From an uncultured Erysipelotrichaceae bacterium (GTDB lineage Bacteria; Bacillota_I; Bacilli_A; Erysipelotrichales; Erysipelotrichaceae), in the NCBI GenBank assembly GCA_947569705.1, contig CANOSP010000001.1, forward strand, positions 186,001 to 250,000: a stretch of DNA of 64,000 nt, in the 5' to 3' direction. Position numbers and translations under genes: made by a program. Positions 34,372-43,186 of this stretch are shown here, one piece after another. Positions within the stretch are counted from its first letter, which is position 1. Each line of letters opens with the position of its first letter. The notes under the pieces were generated by a model that saw only the letters and a list, made by a program, of their open reading frames with translations, searched no databases and was not told the DNA's origin.

Positions 34372-34398
34372 AGCACAAGCAGGCAATGAGGTGAAACT

Positions 34399-35136
34399 AT
34401 GGCATTTGAAATCACGATTGATCAGTTTGAAGGTCCGTTAGACTTAATGTTGCATCTGATTAAAGAAAATAAATTAGATCTTTTTGATTTGAATATGGAT
34501 ACACTGACCGATCAGTATTTGGCATATCTGAATACGATGGAAGCCATGCATTTAGAGGTTGCCAGTGAATATTTAGCTGAGCTTGCCGGTTTGATTGAAT
34601 ATAAGAGTAAGAAATTACTGCCGCGTGAAAAGGTAGTGATTGAAGAAGAATATGAAGAAGATCAGCGTGATAAGCTGGTGAAGCGATTATTGGAATATCA
34701 GCGCTTTAAAGAGGTATCATCGCTGTTTCAACAACAGTATGAAGAACGACAAAAGCTGATGAGTAAGCCGATGAGTACAGAAAGCAGTCAATGGATGAAT
34801 GTGAAAATCGAGGAAGATTTCAAAGGAAATCCATATGATCTTGTTAAGGCGATGCATAAGGTACTGCGCAGACTTGTATTGGCACAGCCGTATGAAACTA
34901 AGGTTACGGTAAAGGAAATGAGTGTTGATGAGCGTAAAGCACAGATTGTGAAGCGTCTGCAGAACTGGACGGGCAAGATGGATTTTCGAACACTTTGCAG
35001 CGACTGTACGGATTTACATATGGTGATCGTTTCTTTTTTGGCAATTCTTGATATGATTCGCTTTAAGATGATCACATATCTGATTGATGAAGAAGAGATG
35101 ATTTGGATCGTTAAAGGAGAGGTGGCATATGCCTGA
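34399..35136 (+). CDS. scpA: segregation and condensation protein A
   Basis: ScpA is the kleisin that bridges SMC heads in the bacterial condensin. The 245-residue product opens 'FEITIDQFEGPLDLMLHLIKENKLDLFDLNM', the standard N-terminal helical domain (residues 3-33, shown shortened to its start FEITIDQF), and ends in a winged helix. Length matches the family. It overlaps scpB by eight bases and shares its promoter. Confidence 0.95.
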   Translation: MAFEITIDQFEGPLDLMLHLIKENKLDLFDLNMDTLTDQYLAYLNTMEAMHLEVASEYLAELAGLIEYKSKKLLPREKVVIEEEYEEDQRDKLVKRLLEYQRFKEVSSLFQQQYEERQKLMSKPMSTESSQWMNVKIEEDFKGNPYDLVKAMHKVLRRLVLAQPYETKVTVKEMSVDERKAQIVKRLQNWTGKMDFRTLCSDCTDLHMVIVSFLAILDMIRFKMITYLIDEEEMIWIVKGEVAYA

Positions 35137-35686
35137 AGAAATCAAAGCGACGTTAGAGGGACTGTTGTTTTTAGTCGGAGATGAAGGCTTAAGCAGTACA
35201 CAGTTGGCAGAGGTTTTAGAATACAGTGTGGAAGAAATTGAAACATGGCTTGATGAATTGATGAAGGAATATATCGAAACAGATACAAGAGGAATCGAAA
35301 TTGTACATTTCGGCGGTTTATATAAATTTGTTTCAAAAGAAAAGGTACATGTCTATGCGGAAAAATTGTTCGCTTCCGTGAAAATGGCTACTTTATCACA
35401 GGCTGCTTTAGAAACCTTAGCCATTATTGCATATAAACAGCCGATTACGCGAAATGAGATTGAAGAAATTCGCGGTGTCGGTTGCGATATGATGGTGCGT
35501 AAGCTGTTGGCGCGCAATCTTATCAAGGAATGCGGTCGCAGTGATGCGGCAGGACGACCGTTTTTATATGAGGTAACACCTGAATTTATGGATTCGTTTC
35601 AGTTGGAAAGCTTGAAGGAGCTGCCGGAGCTGCCGGAAACAAACAATACGTTAGATACGGATCTGTTTCAGGAAGATGAATCATAA
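35129..35686 (+). CDS. scpB: segregation and condensation protein B
   Basis: ScpB dimers bind ScpA and modulate the SMC complex. The 185-residue protein has two winged-helix domains, with the signature 'ALETLAIIAYKQPITRNEIE' and 'RGVGCDMMVRKLLARNLI', and an acidic C-terminal tail. GGAGAGG sits before ATG 35129 inside the end of scpA. A terminator follows at 35696. Confidence 0.95.
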   Translation: MPEEIKATLEGLLFLVGDEGLSSTQLAEVLEYSVEEIETWLDELMKEYIETDTRGIEIVHFGGLYKFVSKEKVHVYAEKLFASVKMATLSQAALETLAIIAYKQPITRNEIEEIRGVGCDMMVRKLLARNLIKECGRSDAAGRPFLYEVTPEFMDSFQLESLKELPELPETNNTLDTDLFQEDES

Positions 35687-35695
35687 GGAATTAAG

Positions 35696-35725
35696 AGATT
35701 GGCTGTGGCTGATCTTTTTGTTTTT
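35696..35725 (+). terminator. terminator after scpA-scpB
   Basis: AGATTGGC (35696-35703), loop TGTG, GCTGATCT (35708-35715) with two G-U pairs, followed by Ts. Confidence 0.75.
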
Positions 35726-35766
35726 ATGAAAATCAGTAAATGTAAGCAATATCTTTGTCAAAAAGC

Positions 35767-35797
35767 TTGACTTAGAGTATACTCAAAGTGTTAGAAT
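35767..35797 (+). promoter_or_regulatory. MerR-type promoter and operator for the DUF3737-malY operon
   Basis: TTGACT (35767-35772) and TAGAAT (35792-35797) are separated by 19 bp, the long spacer typical of MerR-activated promoters. Between them lies a 7-4-7 dyad, CTTAGAG-TATA-CTCAAAG (35771-35788). The same arrangement occurs at 45543-45573 in front of an AdhR-like merR gene. A second perfect dyad, ATGAATC-A-GATTCAT, lies at 35796-35810. Confidence 0.8.
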
Positions 35798-35837
35798 GAA
35801 TCAGATTCATGATGAAAATAATTGAGGAGGAATTGAT

Positions 35838-36698
35838 TTGATAGAGGCACTTCAACAAAGCTATCAAGGAGAGCGCTCATTGTTTCAGGCGCAGGATATG
35901 CGGCTTGCTTATTGTCGTTTTCATAACGGTGAGTCACCGTTAAAGGAAAGTTGTAATATCCACTTAACCAACTGCTTATTTCAATGGAAGTATCCGTTGT
36001 GGTACAGCAAAGATATTCATATGAAACATTGCACGTTATTTGAAGAAGCACGCTCCGGTATTTGGTATACAAAGAATATTACGATCAAGCATTCAACGAT
36101 ACAGGCACCTAAGACCTTTCGCCGCAGTGAAGCGATTACGTTAAAACACTGTGAGCTGCTTCATGCGCAGGAAACATTTTGGAACTGCAAAGGCATCACA
36201 TTAAAACACGTTGCGGCAAACGGTGATTATTTTGCGATGAATGCACAGGATATAGTCGCTGAGGATTTTACGTTAAACGGCAATTATGCATTTGACGGCG
36301 CACGCAATATCACGATTAAAAATGCGCGACTCTTATCAAAGGATGCCTTTTGGAATTGTGAAAATGTAACCGTAATTGATTCAGAAATCTATGGTGAATA
36401 TTTAGGTTGGAACAGTAAGCATATCACATTTGAAAACTGTACGATTCAAAGTTTACAGGGAATGTGCTACATGGATCATGTCACATTGATCAACTGCCGT
36501 TTGATCGATACGACTTTAGCGTTTGAATATTCCGATTTAAATGCGCAGATAGAGGGAACAATCGACAGTGTGAAAAATCCCATAAAGGGAAATATTCAAG
36601 CGCATGAAATCAAGGAGCTGATATTAGATGATCAGCGGCTTGACTTTGAACAAGTTCATATATTAACGGAGGAACAGTATGATAAAGCAACAGTTTGA
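35838..36698 (+). CDS. DUF3737 family right-handed beta-helix protein
   Basis: This 286-residue protein consists of repeating 'NITIKH.', 'GITLKHV', 'NVTVIDSEI' strands, characteristic of DUF3737 and predicting a pectate-lyase-like right-handed beta-helix. No signal peptide is visible, so it is probably cytoplasmic. The biochemical role is unknown. The start is TTG 35838: GAGGAGG (35824-35830) lies seven bases upstream, and no in-frame ATG is near. It overlaps malY by 20 bases. The MerR-type promoter indicates an inducible stress-type gene. Confidence 0.85.
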   Translation: MIEALQQSYQGERSLFQAQDMRLAYCRFHNGESPLKESCNIHLTNCLFQWKYPLWYSKDIHMKHCTLFEEARSGIWYTKNITIKHSTIQAPKTFRRSEAITLKHCELLHAQETFWNCKGITLKHVAANGDYFAMNAQDIVAEDFTLNGNYAFDGARNITIKNARLLSKDAFWNCENVTVIDSEIYGEYLGWNSKHITFENCTIQSLQGMCYMDHVTLINCRLIDTTLAFEYSDLNAQIEGTIDSVKNPIKGNIQAHEIKELILDDQRLDFEQVHILTEEQYDKATV

Positions 36699-37851
36699 TC
36701 AAGTAACGGATCGTAAGGGGAGCGGCTCTATGAAATGGAGCGTTGAACAAAATGAATTGCCGATGTGGGTCGCCGATATGGATTTCCGCTGTTGTGATGC
36801 GATTGTCGATGCATTGCGCAAACGTGTGGAACATGGTATTTTCGGTTATAGTGATATGGATGAGGAATGGGAAGCGAGCATTTGTGATTGGTGGCAAAAA
36901 CGCCATCACTGGACGCTGAAAAAGGAATGGCTGTTATTCTGTAACGGTGTTATTCCGATTATATCCAGTGCAATTCGCAGACTGACTTCATGCGGTGATC
37001 GCATTGTCACAATGACGCCGGTGTATCATATCTTTTTTCATTCGATTGAACATAACGGACGTTTTGTTTGCGAAAATGAACTGATTTATCGTAATCATCA
37101 ATATGAAATCGATTTTGAACACTTAGAAAAGCAGCTGAGTGATCCGCGCACAACGATGCTGATTCTATGTAATCCGCATAATCCGCTCGGCAAAATTTGG
37201 CAAAAAGAAGAGCTGATTAAAATCGGTTCGCTTTGTGCGAAGCATCATGTGACGGTGATTACCGATGAAATTCATTGTGATTTGGTAGATCCAAAGTATG
37301 AATATGTACCGTTTGCGAGTGCCTCTGAACTGAATGCGGACATCAGTATCACCTGTGTAGCACCGACCAAAACCTTTAATATTGCCGGTATTCATACTGC
37401 GGCAGCGATTGTGCCAAATGAATCACTGCGCTGTCAAATGCGTCATGCGCTAAATGATGATGAGGTGGCAGAACCAAACGTATTTGCTTTGCCGGCAGCG
37501 ATTGCGGCATTTCGCGAAGGGGAGCCATGGTTAGAAGCACTGAGAGAATATATTGCGGAAAATAAGCAGCTTGTCGCTGAAGCGCTTCAAGACGAGACAG
37601 ATATTCATGTCATTGAACAACAGGCGACTTATTTGATGTGGATTGATTGTTCCAAGCTTTGTACAGACAGTGAGCAGCTTTGTGATTTTCTGCGTCGTCA
37701 AACCGGTTTGATGCTTTCATCAGGTACGCAATTTCGCGGCAACGGTCATTTGTTTCTCAGAATGAATGTCGCATGTCCCAAAAGCATTCTGATGGATGGA
37801 ATTGAACGATTGAAGCAAGGGATTCATGCTTATCGAGAACAGCTAAAATAA
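36679..37851 (+). CDS. MalY/PatB family PLP aminotransferase (C-S lyase)
   Basis: A 390-residue fold-type I PLP enzyme. It starts with the MalY/PatB-typical 'SMKWSVEQNELPMWVADMDF', has 'CNPHNPLGKIW' and 'ITDEIHCDLV', and the PLP lysine in 'APTKTFNIAGIH'. Family members are cystathionine beta-lyases that release homocysteine or thiols, pyruvate and ammonia; some act as regulators. GGAGGAACAGT precedes ATG 36679 inside the DUF3737 gene. Shared control with an AdhR-like regulator would fit a role in thiol supply during aldehyde or electrophile stress, which is inference. Confidence 0.88.
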   Translation: MIKQQFDQVTDRKGSGSMKWSVEQNELPMWVADMDFRCCDAIVDALRKRVEHGIFGYSDMDEEWEASICDWWQKRHHWTLKKEWLLFCNGVIPIISSAIRRLTSCGDRIVTMTPVYHIFFHSIEHNGRFVCENELIYRNHQYEIDFEHLEKQLSDPRTTMLILCNPHNPLGKIWQKEELIKIGSLCAKHHVTVITDEIHCDLVDPKYEYVPFASASELNADISITCVAPTKTFNIAGIHTAAAIVPNESLRCQMRHALNDDEVAEPNVFALPAAIAAFREGEPWLEALREYIAENKQLVAEALQDETDIHVIEQQATYLMWIDCSKLCTDSEQLCDFLRRQTGLMLSSGTQFRGNGHLFLRMNVACPKSILMDGIERLKQGIHAYREQLK

Positions 37852-37878
37852 AAATGACTGAAATTCAGCCATTTTTTT
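37850..37878. terminator. bidirectional terminator between malY and the minus-strand MATE gene
   Basis: AAAAATGACTGAA pairs with TTCAGCCATTTTT with one mismatched or G-U position. A and T runs flank both sides. Confidence 0.8.
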
Positions 37879-39247
37879 ATGCATTCATCAGCTTGCCGTA
37901 TCCTTTGCGTCTGATCCATAAATAACAAATACAGTGAATCGAAGCTGTCAACAGCCATGAGATCGGATAGGAAATATACAGCGCAAATGTCGTATGATAC
38001 ATTTGGAAAACCGTAAAAATCCAAAGAATGCGAAACAGGCACGCACCGCTTAAGGAGACAAGCATCGGGGTAATCGAATAGCCGAGTCCGCGAAGGCTGC
38101 CGACAAACACGTCCATAACTCCGCACAAGAGATACATCGTACTGATAATACCTAATCTGACTAATCCGTATTGAATGACTTCTTCACTTGTCGTATAGAG
38201 TGATAACAGCGGATGTCCCAGCAAATAAGTTCCGACACCGAGGACTAAGCCGATAATTGATACAATGAACAGACATTGATAGAGAATTTTATCGATGCGC
38301 TCTTTTTTCTTCGCTCCGACATTTTGCGAGGTGAAGCTTAAGGCGGTTTGATAAATTGCATTCATTGCCGTATAAACAAAGCCTTCTAAATTTCCGGCGG
38401 CGGTATTACCTGCCATTACAACCGATCCGAATGAATTAATCGAGGATTGAATCAATACATTGGAAATGGAAAAAATCGTACCTTGTAAACCGGCAGGAAG
38501 ACCGATTTTGAGCATTAACAGCAGCTTATCTTTATGAATGCGCAGCTTTTTAAAATCAAGCTGTAAAGAGCCTTCGCTTTGATGCAGACTTAACAGGATA
38601 AATACTGCTGAGATCGTTTCCGATAAAATCGTAGCGAGAGCAACACCGGCGACACCCATATCAAAGACAATTACTAAAATCAAGTTAAAGATGACATTGA
38701 CAATTCCGGAAATGATTAAAAAATACAGCGGTCTTTTCGTGTCACCGATAGAGCGAAGTATCGCTGCGCCGAAGTTGTAGATCATTAATGCGGGCATACC
38801 GACAAAATAGATCTGCATATATAATACAGAAAGATCGATTACATTATCGGGAGTACCCATCATTTCCAACAACGGTCTTGCGGCAAATAATCCGATAAAG
38901 ATCATCAGGATTCCCGAAATCATCGCCGTTGCCATGGCGGTATGTACACTCTTTTCAATATTATCATGATCCTGTGCACCGTAGTAGCGTCCGACCAGTA
39001 CGTTCGCACCGACCGATACACCGATAAACAGATTGATTAACAAGTTGATTAATGAGCTGGTGGAGCCGACTGCCGCAAGGGAATGCTCACCGCTGAAGCG
39101 TCCGACTACAACAATATCAGCCGCATTGAACAATAGCTGTAATACCCCTGACAGCACCAGCGGTATCGCAAACAGTATGATTTTATTAAACAGCGGTCCT
39201 TCACACATATTAATTTCATAGGAGCGTTTTAATGATCTTGTTTTCAT
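37877..39247 (-). CDS. MATE family efflux transporter
   Basis: A 456-residue protein with twelve predicted membrane helices and the MATE signature pattern ('FAIPLVLSGVLQLLFNAADIVVVGR' begins near residue 26; second half repeats with 'IGLPAGLQGTIFSISNVLI'). MATE pumps export organic cations and drugs using sodium or proton gradients. Start ATG (complement of 39245-39247) is preceded by AAGGGA. It diverges from a second MATE gene at 39503; the two are only distantly alike, so they are not a recent duplication. Substrate unknown. Confidence 0.9.
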   Translation of the reverse strand: MKTRSLKRSYEINMCEGPLFNKIILFAIPLVLSGVLQLLFNAADIVVVGRFSGEHSLAAVGSTSSLINLLINLFIGVSVGANVLVGRYYGAQDHDNIEKSVHTAMATAMISGILMIFIGLFAARPLLEMMGTPDNVIDLSVLYMQIYFVGMPALMIYNFGAAILRSIGDTKRPLYFLIISGIVNVIFNLILVIVFDMGVAGVALATILSETISAVFILLSLHQSEGSLQLDFKKLRIHKDKLLLMLKIGLPAGLQGTIFSISNVLIQSSINSFGSVVMAGNTAAGNLEGFVYTAMNAIYQTALSFTSQNVGAKKKERIDKILYQCLFIVSIIGLVLGVGTYLLGHPLLSLYTTSEEVIQYGLVRLGIISTMYLLCGVMDVFVGSLRGLGYSITPMLVSLSGACLFRILWIFTVFQMYHTTFALYISYPISWLLTASIHCICYLWIRRKGYGKLMNA

Positions 39248-39274
39248 AGGATCAGTCCCTTCACAATGTATTTT

Positions 39275-39303
39275 ATTATAGGCATTTCAGCTTCATTTTT
39301 CAA
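39275..39303 (-). promoter_or_regulatory. promoter for the minus-strand MATE gene
   Basis: On the minus strand TTGAAA (complement of 39298-39303), 17-bp spacer, TATAAT (complement of 39275-39280). Confidence 0.75.
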
Positions 39304-39455
39304 GCTTTTTTATGAATGCTTATAAAATGATTATTGTTTATTATCATTTATGCTTACTGAAATCATCTTTCATGAGCATTTTCAATATCTGATCGATTCA
39401 TATAGCATCAAATGACAGCTTCAAAAAAAGATGTAAATACAGATGACACCCACTC

Positions 39456-39484
39456 TTTACTTTTTTGTTATTTCGGCGTACAAT
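39456..39484 (+). promoter_or_regulatory. promoter for the plus-strand MATE gene
   Basis: TTTACT (39456-39461), 17-bp spacer, TACAAT (39479-39484). The rest of the 255-bp gap between the two MATE genes is AT-rich with nothing else I recognise. Confidence 0.6.
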
Positions 39485-39502
39485 TTTACAACGAGGTGAA
39501 CT

Positions 39503-40885
39503 ATGAGAAAAGGATTAAATTTATTGGAAGGGGCAATATTGCCGGCATTGAGTGCTTTGGCATTGCCGATTATGGCAACAAGTCTGATTCAAATGGCATA
39601 TAATTTAACCGATATGATATGGATCGGCAGAATCGGCAGCGGTGCGGTTGCGTCAGTCGGGGCGGCCGGTATGTTTATGTGGCTTTCCAACGGCTTAGCG
39701 ACATTAGCGAAGATGGGCGGGCAGATTAAGGTAGCGCAGGCACTGGGAGCCGGAAAAGAAGCTGATGCTCGTGCTTATGCCAATTCATCATTTCAATTAG
39801 CGATTATTTTTGCGATCGCTTTCGGACTTGCATCAATATTGTTCGGAAAGGCAATGATTGCGTTTTTTCAGTTGAATACGGCAGCTGTCGTTCATGATGC
39901 ACAGGCGTATTTGTTTATTACCGGCGGTCTTGTGCTGTTTTCTTTTATGAATCAGATCTATACCGGAACATTGACGGCAATGGGCAACAGTAAAATTTCA
40001 TTTATTGTGACAACAATCGGTCTCATCTTGAATATCGGCTTGGATCCGCTGTTGATTTTCGGCTTTATGGGTTTTCCTGCTTTGGGCGTTACCGGTGCGG
40101 CACTGGCGACTGTAATTGCACAGGCGATCGTAACGCTGTTGTTTTATCTGGCAGTCCATAAGGACAGTGTCATTTTTCAACATCTGCATTTTTTCCGTAT
40201 GCCTTCTAAGGTACATACAAAAGAAATTTTTAAGATTGGCTTGCCCTCAGCTGTACAAAGTATGATTTTTTCTTCCATTTCCATGGTTATTGCACGATTG
40301 ATTGCCGGATGGGGTGACGGTGCCGTGGCTGTTCAAAAGGTCGGCAGTCAAATTGAATCGATCTCATGGATGACATCGGAAGGGTATGCGGCAGCCTTAA
40401 ACAGCTTTACGGCGCAAAATTTCGGCGCACTTAACGCAGAACGAATCAAAAAAGGGTATCGTATCTCAATGATTTTAATGTTGGCATGGGGATTGTTTTG
40501 CAGTATGTTATTAATTCTCGCACCGGAACTGATTTTCCGTATTTTCATTCAAGAAGATGAAATCTTGCCGTTCGGTATTGATTATCTGCGCATTCTCGGG
40601 GTATCTCAGCTGTTTATGTGCATTGAAATCACTACGGAAGGGGCATTCTGCGGATTAGGCAAAACGCTGCCGCCGAGCATTGTTTCCATCACACTGACTG
40701 CAGCACGTATTCCGATGGCAATTCTGTTAAGCACTTATCTGGGCTTAAACGGTATCTGGTGGTCTATTACGATCAGTTCCATATGCAAGGGCATTGTCTT
40801 ATGTTCATGGTTCTTACTTTATCAGCGCAAAACACTGCAGCCGCTGTCGCAACAGAGTTCTTTAAATCCTGTCGTATCTGATTAA
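39503..40885 (+). CDS. MATE family efflux transporter
   Basis: A 460-residue MATE transporter with twelve helices in two halves ('PIMATSLIQMAYNLTDMIWIG' and 'IGLPSAVQSMIFSSISMVIAR' mark the equivalent first helices). GAGGTGA precedes ATG 39503. It is divergent from, and only moderately similar to, the MATE gene on the other strand. No regulator lies next to it. No clear terminator follows before the lipoprotein gene at 41012. Confidence 0.9.
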   Translation: MRKGLNLLEGAILPALSALALPIMATSLIQMAYNLTDMIWIGRIGSGAVASVGAAGMFMWLSNGLATLAKMGGQIKVAQALGAGKEADARAYANSSFQLAIIFAIAFGLASILFGKAMIAFFQLNTAAVVHDAQAYLFITGGLVLFSFMNQIYTGTLTAMGNSKISFIVTTIGLILNIGLDPLLIFGFMGFPALGVTGAALATVIAQAIVTLLFYLAVHKDSVIFQHLHFFRMPSKVHTKEIFKIGLPSAVQSMIFSSISMVIARLIAGWGDGAVAVQKVGSQIESISWMTSEGYAAALNSFTAQNFGALNAERIKKGYRISMILMLAWGLFCSMLLILAPELIFRIFIQEDEILPFGIDYLRILGVSQLFMCIEITTEGAFCGLGKTLPPSIVSITLTAARIPMAILLSTYLGLNGIWWSITISSICKGIVLCSWFLLYQRKTLQPLSQQSSLNPVVSD

Positions 40886-41011
40886 ATGCTCTCTTGCTTT
40901 TTATCGAAGTCTTGCATATGTACTCGAAGACTTTTATTTAAACAGTGCGTTTTATTGTATATATCATTCTTTCTTGTGCATACTACGAGTAGATACAAAG
41001 GAGGAATATGA

Positions 41012-41638
41012 ATGAACGTATGGAAAAAAGCTGCATCGCTTGCCTTTGTCTTCATGCTGCTGCTTGTCAGCGGCTGCGGCAATGATAACAAAAATGACGG
41101 CAGCACGAACAACAGCGCCAATGCGACCGATACGAAACCACCGCAAAATAATGTGAGTGATAATGCCAGTGAAACGATGAATCGAATGGTTACTTATTTT
41201 AAGGATAAGGGCATGGAACTTACCGATTTAAAGGACATTGATCAAATGGACTTTGCGGCTCATGAAGGAAAGAGCTTCACTTATCAGGGCAGTCCGATGT
41301 ATTTATATCGTTTAAAGTCCAATGATGACAGTATGAAGGCACTGCTTGAATCCGCTAAGAATACCGGTAATGTGAAAGTCAATATTGACGGTAAGCAACA
41401 AAATTATAAAGCATCGGTCAACGGTGATTATTTGCTTGTTTATGAAAACGGCGATACGATTCAGGATTTTATCAAAACTTTCGGATCTTATTCCGTAAAT
41501 ACACCGGCTGCCCCCAATACTGAGGGAGTAACCGCTCCGGGTACTGATCATCCGGGTGTACAGGATGAAGGAAAATCGACTAATCCAAGCGGCGATGAAT
41601 CAAATCAAAACGGTGTCATTACCGAAACAGAAGACTAG
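41012..41638 (+). CDS. putative lipoprotein of unknown function
   Basis: The 208-residue product has a lipoprotein signal peptide with lipobox 'LLVSGC' (Cys near residue 22), an Asn/Asp-rich spacer, a small folded domain (about 55-165) and a low-complexity Pro/Gly/Ser/Asp tail. I do not recognise the family. The middle domain ('AAHEGKSFTYQGSPMYLYRL', 'VKVNIDGKQQNYKASVNG') looks like an extracellular beta-rich fold. GGAGG seven bases before ATG 41012 decides the start; an ATG four bases earlier is out of frame. Followed by a terminator. Confidence 0.75.
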   Translation: MNVWKKAASLAFVFMLLLVSGCGNDNKNDGSTNNSANATDTKPPQNNVSDNASETMNRMVTYFKDKGMELTDLKDIDQMDFAAHEGKSFTYQGSPMYLYRLKSNDDSMKALLESAKNTGNVKVNIDGKQQNYKASVNGDYLLVYENGDTIQDFIKTFGSYSVNTPAAPNTEGVTAPGTDHPGVQDEGKSTNPSGDESNQNGVITETED

Positions 41639-41671
41639 AACAGCATTTGCATCAGCACTTGCTGTTTTTTT
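41639..41671 (+). terminator. terminator after the lipoprotein gene
   Basis: AACAGCA (41639-41645) pairs with TGCTGTT (41660-41666), followed by Ts. Confidence 0.75.
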
Positions 41672-41743
41672 ATGACTTATATTATTGTTACATAAATAAT
41701 GTTATAATATATGATATTGTATAGACAACGAAAGGAAAGGTAT

Positions 41744-41767
41744 ATGATTCTTATATATCGTGGTTGA
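41744..41767 (+). other. seven-codon minicistron before the ankyrin-like gene
   Basis: ATG 41744 follows AAAGGAAAGG and reads seven codons (MILIYRG) to TGA 41765-41767. The next gene's ATG is at 41773, five bases on, in another frame and without its own ribosome binding site. This suggests translational coupling or a start-region frameshift. Confidence 0.4.
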
Positions 41768-41772
41768 TCTAT

Positions 41773-42162
41773 ATGACATTCAAATTTTTAAAGCATAATC
41801 TGGAAACAGAAGGAAAGTTGGCAAAGCTGCTGTTAAATGCAGTATGGGATGAAAATGTGCAAAAGGCACGCAAGATGATTCGGCGCGGTGCCGATCCGAA
41901 TTGGATTTATAACGGATATCCGCTGTTGATTCATGCGGTATTTACCCGCAATGAGGAAATGGTGATGATGTTAATTGAGGAAGGAGCCGTTCAAGTACAG
42001 GAAGCACTCGGTTTTGCGTTGGATCGCGGTATCGGGGAAATGGTATTTCCTTTGGCTTTTTTGGGAATTGTACCGAAACCGGCGGAATCAAAGGATCATT
42101 TCGGTCCTTATCCTTCACGCTTTGCCCCGCTTGATATGAATTATCCGATTTTGCTTGGTTAA
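41773..42162 (+). CDS. small ankyrin-repeat-like protein
   Basis: This product (about 129 residues) contains ankyrin-like helices: 'LLNAVWDENVQKARKMIRRGADPNWIYNGYP' (residues 20-50, cited by its start LLNAVWDENV) and 'LIHAVFTRNEEMVMMLIEEGA'. The C-terminal part, ending 'RFAPLDMNYPILLG', is not typical. A role in protein interaction is likely, but no partner is evident. The start is uncertain: ATG 41773 has no ribosome binding site of its own, and a TTG nine bases earlier is also in frame. Translation probably depends on the minicistron at 41744. A regulator gene follows 15 bases later. Confidence 0.65.
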   Translation: MTFKFLKHNLETEGKLAKLLLNAVWDENVQKARKMIRRGADPNWIYNGYPLLIHAVFTRNEEMVMMLIEEGAVQVQEALGFALDRGIGEMVFPLAFLGIVPKPAESKDHFGPYPSRFAPLDMNYPILLG

Positions 42163-42177
42163 ACAAGGAGGAATTTT

Positions 42178-43122
42178 ATGAATCGCAGTGCAATGTGCAT
42201 TCGGATGCTGCAAATGCTGAAAAGCAGAGGAATGATGACAAAAGAAGAACTCGCTTTAGAACTGCATACTAATTTACGCAATATCTCTGAATATCGCAAG
42301 GAGTTGGAAAGTGCCGGCTATCGCATTTTATGGACGACGGGGAAATACGGCGGCTACTTACTTCAGGACAGTGTATTACTGCCGCCGTTAGGCTTAAGTG
42401 AAGCGGAGAAAGCAAGTCTTCGAGAGCTTCAGACCTACCTGCATTCTCATCGCGATTTTGTCGGCACGCAATCCGTAAACGGCGTGATTGATCGCATGTT
42501 ATCGAATACACGATTAAATAATGAACCGCTCGGCTTATATATTGAGCAGGAACAAGGCTTATTATCGGATCAGCTTCATCAGTATATCGATACGATTAAG
42601 CATGCGATTAAAAACTGTATTTGCGTAGAATTAAAGTATCGCTCAATTCGTGATAAAAAAGTGAAGACTTTTATCATTCATCCGTATGAATTGATACATT
42701 ATAAGGGTGCTTATTATTGTATTGCGTATTCCATCAAGGCAAAAGACTATCGCACTTATAAATTCAGTGAAGAACGAATGAAGCACTGTGCCTTGAAGGA
42801 AAATCATTTCAATCGTGATCGTGATTTTGAATTGAGTGATCATGTCGGAACTGTCGGATTAATCAAACAGGAGATGATTCAGGTAACATTTCTTGCTTAT
42901 GAGGAAGCGGCAATTTATATGGCAGAGCGGCATATCGGTTTAAACCCCGAATTTACTTGGGAGAATGCCGAAACGCTTCGCTATACAACAATCTTTGAAG
43001 GTAAAAAGGAAGCAATATCCTTCTTATTGTCACTCGGTGCCAAAACCAAGCTGATAGCTCCGAACAGTTTAAAAGAAGAGGTAAAGGAAGAGATTCAAAA
43101 GATGTGTAAAAATTATGTTTAA
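42178..43122 (+). CDS. HTH / WYL-domain transcriptional regulator
   Basis: A 314-residue YafY-type regulator: an N-terminal winged helix-turn-helix (about 1-65, 'KEELALELHTNLRNISEYRKEL'), a linker, a WYL domain (about 140-215, with 'HPYELIHYKGAYYCIAYS'), and a C-terminal WCX extension. WYL domains bind nucleic acid or small ligands and often control stress, defence or DNA-damage genes. AAGGAGG precedes ATG 42178. Its targets are not evident; no defence system is adjacent, although a DUF2779 nuclease-like gene lies 0.9 kb downstream. Confidence 0.87.
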   Translation: MNRSAMCIRMLQMLKSRGMMTKEELALELHTNLRNISEYRKELESAGYRILWTTGKYGGYLLQDSVLLPPLGLSEAEKASLRELQTYLHSHRDFVGTQSVNGVIDRMLSNTRLNNEPLGLYIEQEQGLLSDQLHQYIDTIKHAIKNCICVELKYRSIRDKKVKTFIIHPYELIHYKGAYYCIAYSIKAKDYRTYKFSEERMKHCALKENHFNRDRDFELSDHVGTVGLIKQEMIQVTFLAYEEAAIYMAERHIGLNPEFTWENAETLRYTTIFEGKKEAISFLLSLGAKTKLIAPNSLKEEVKEEIQKMCKNYV

Positions 43123-43186
43123 TCGCTTGTACGGTACAATGAAAAGCGTTAAAATAAAGGTAGAAATAAGGAAGGGAGTGGCTGAG

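Noticed and set aside
37877-40885. The two divergent MATE genes considered as a recent duplication
   Set aside because: The proteins differ along most of their length; only family-level similarity is visible.
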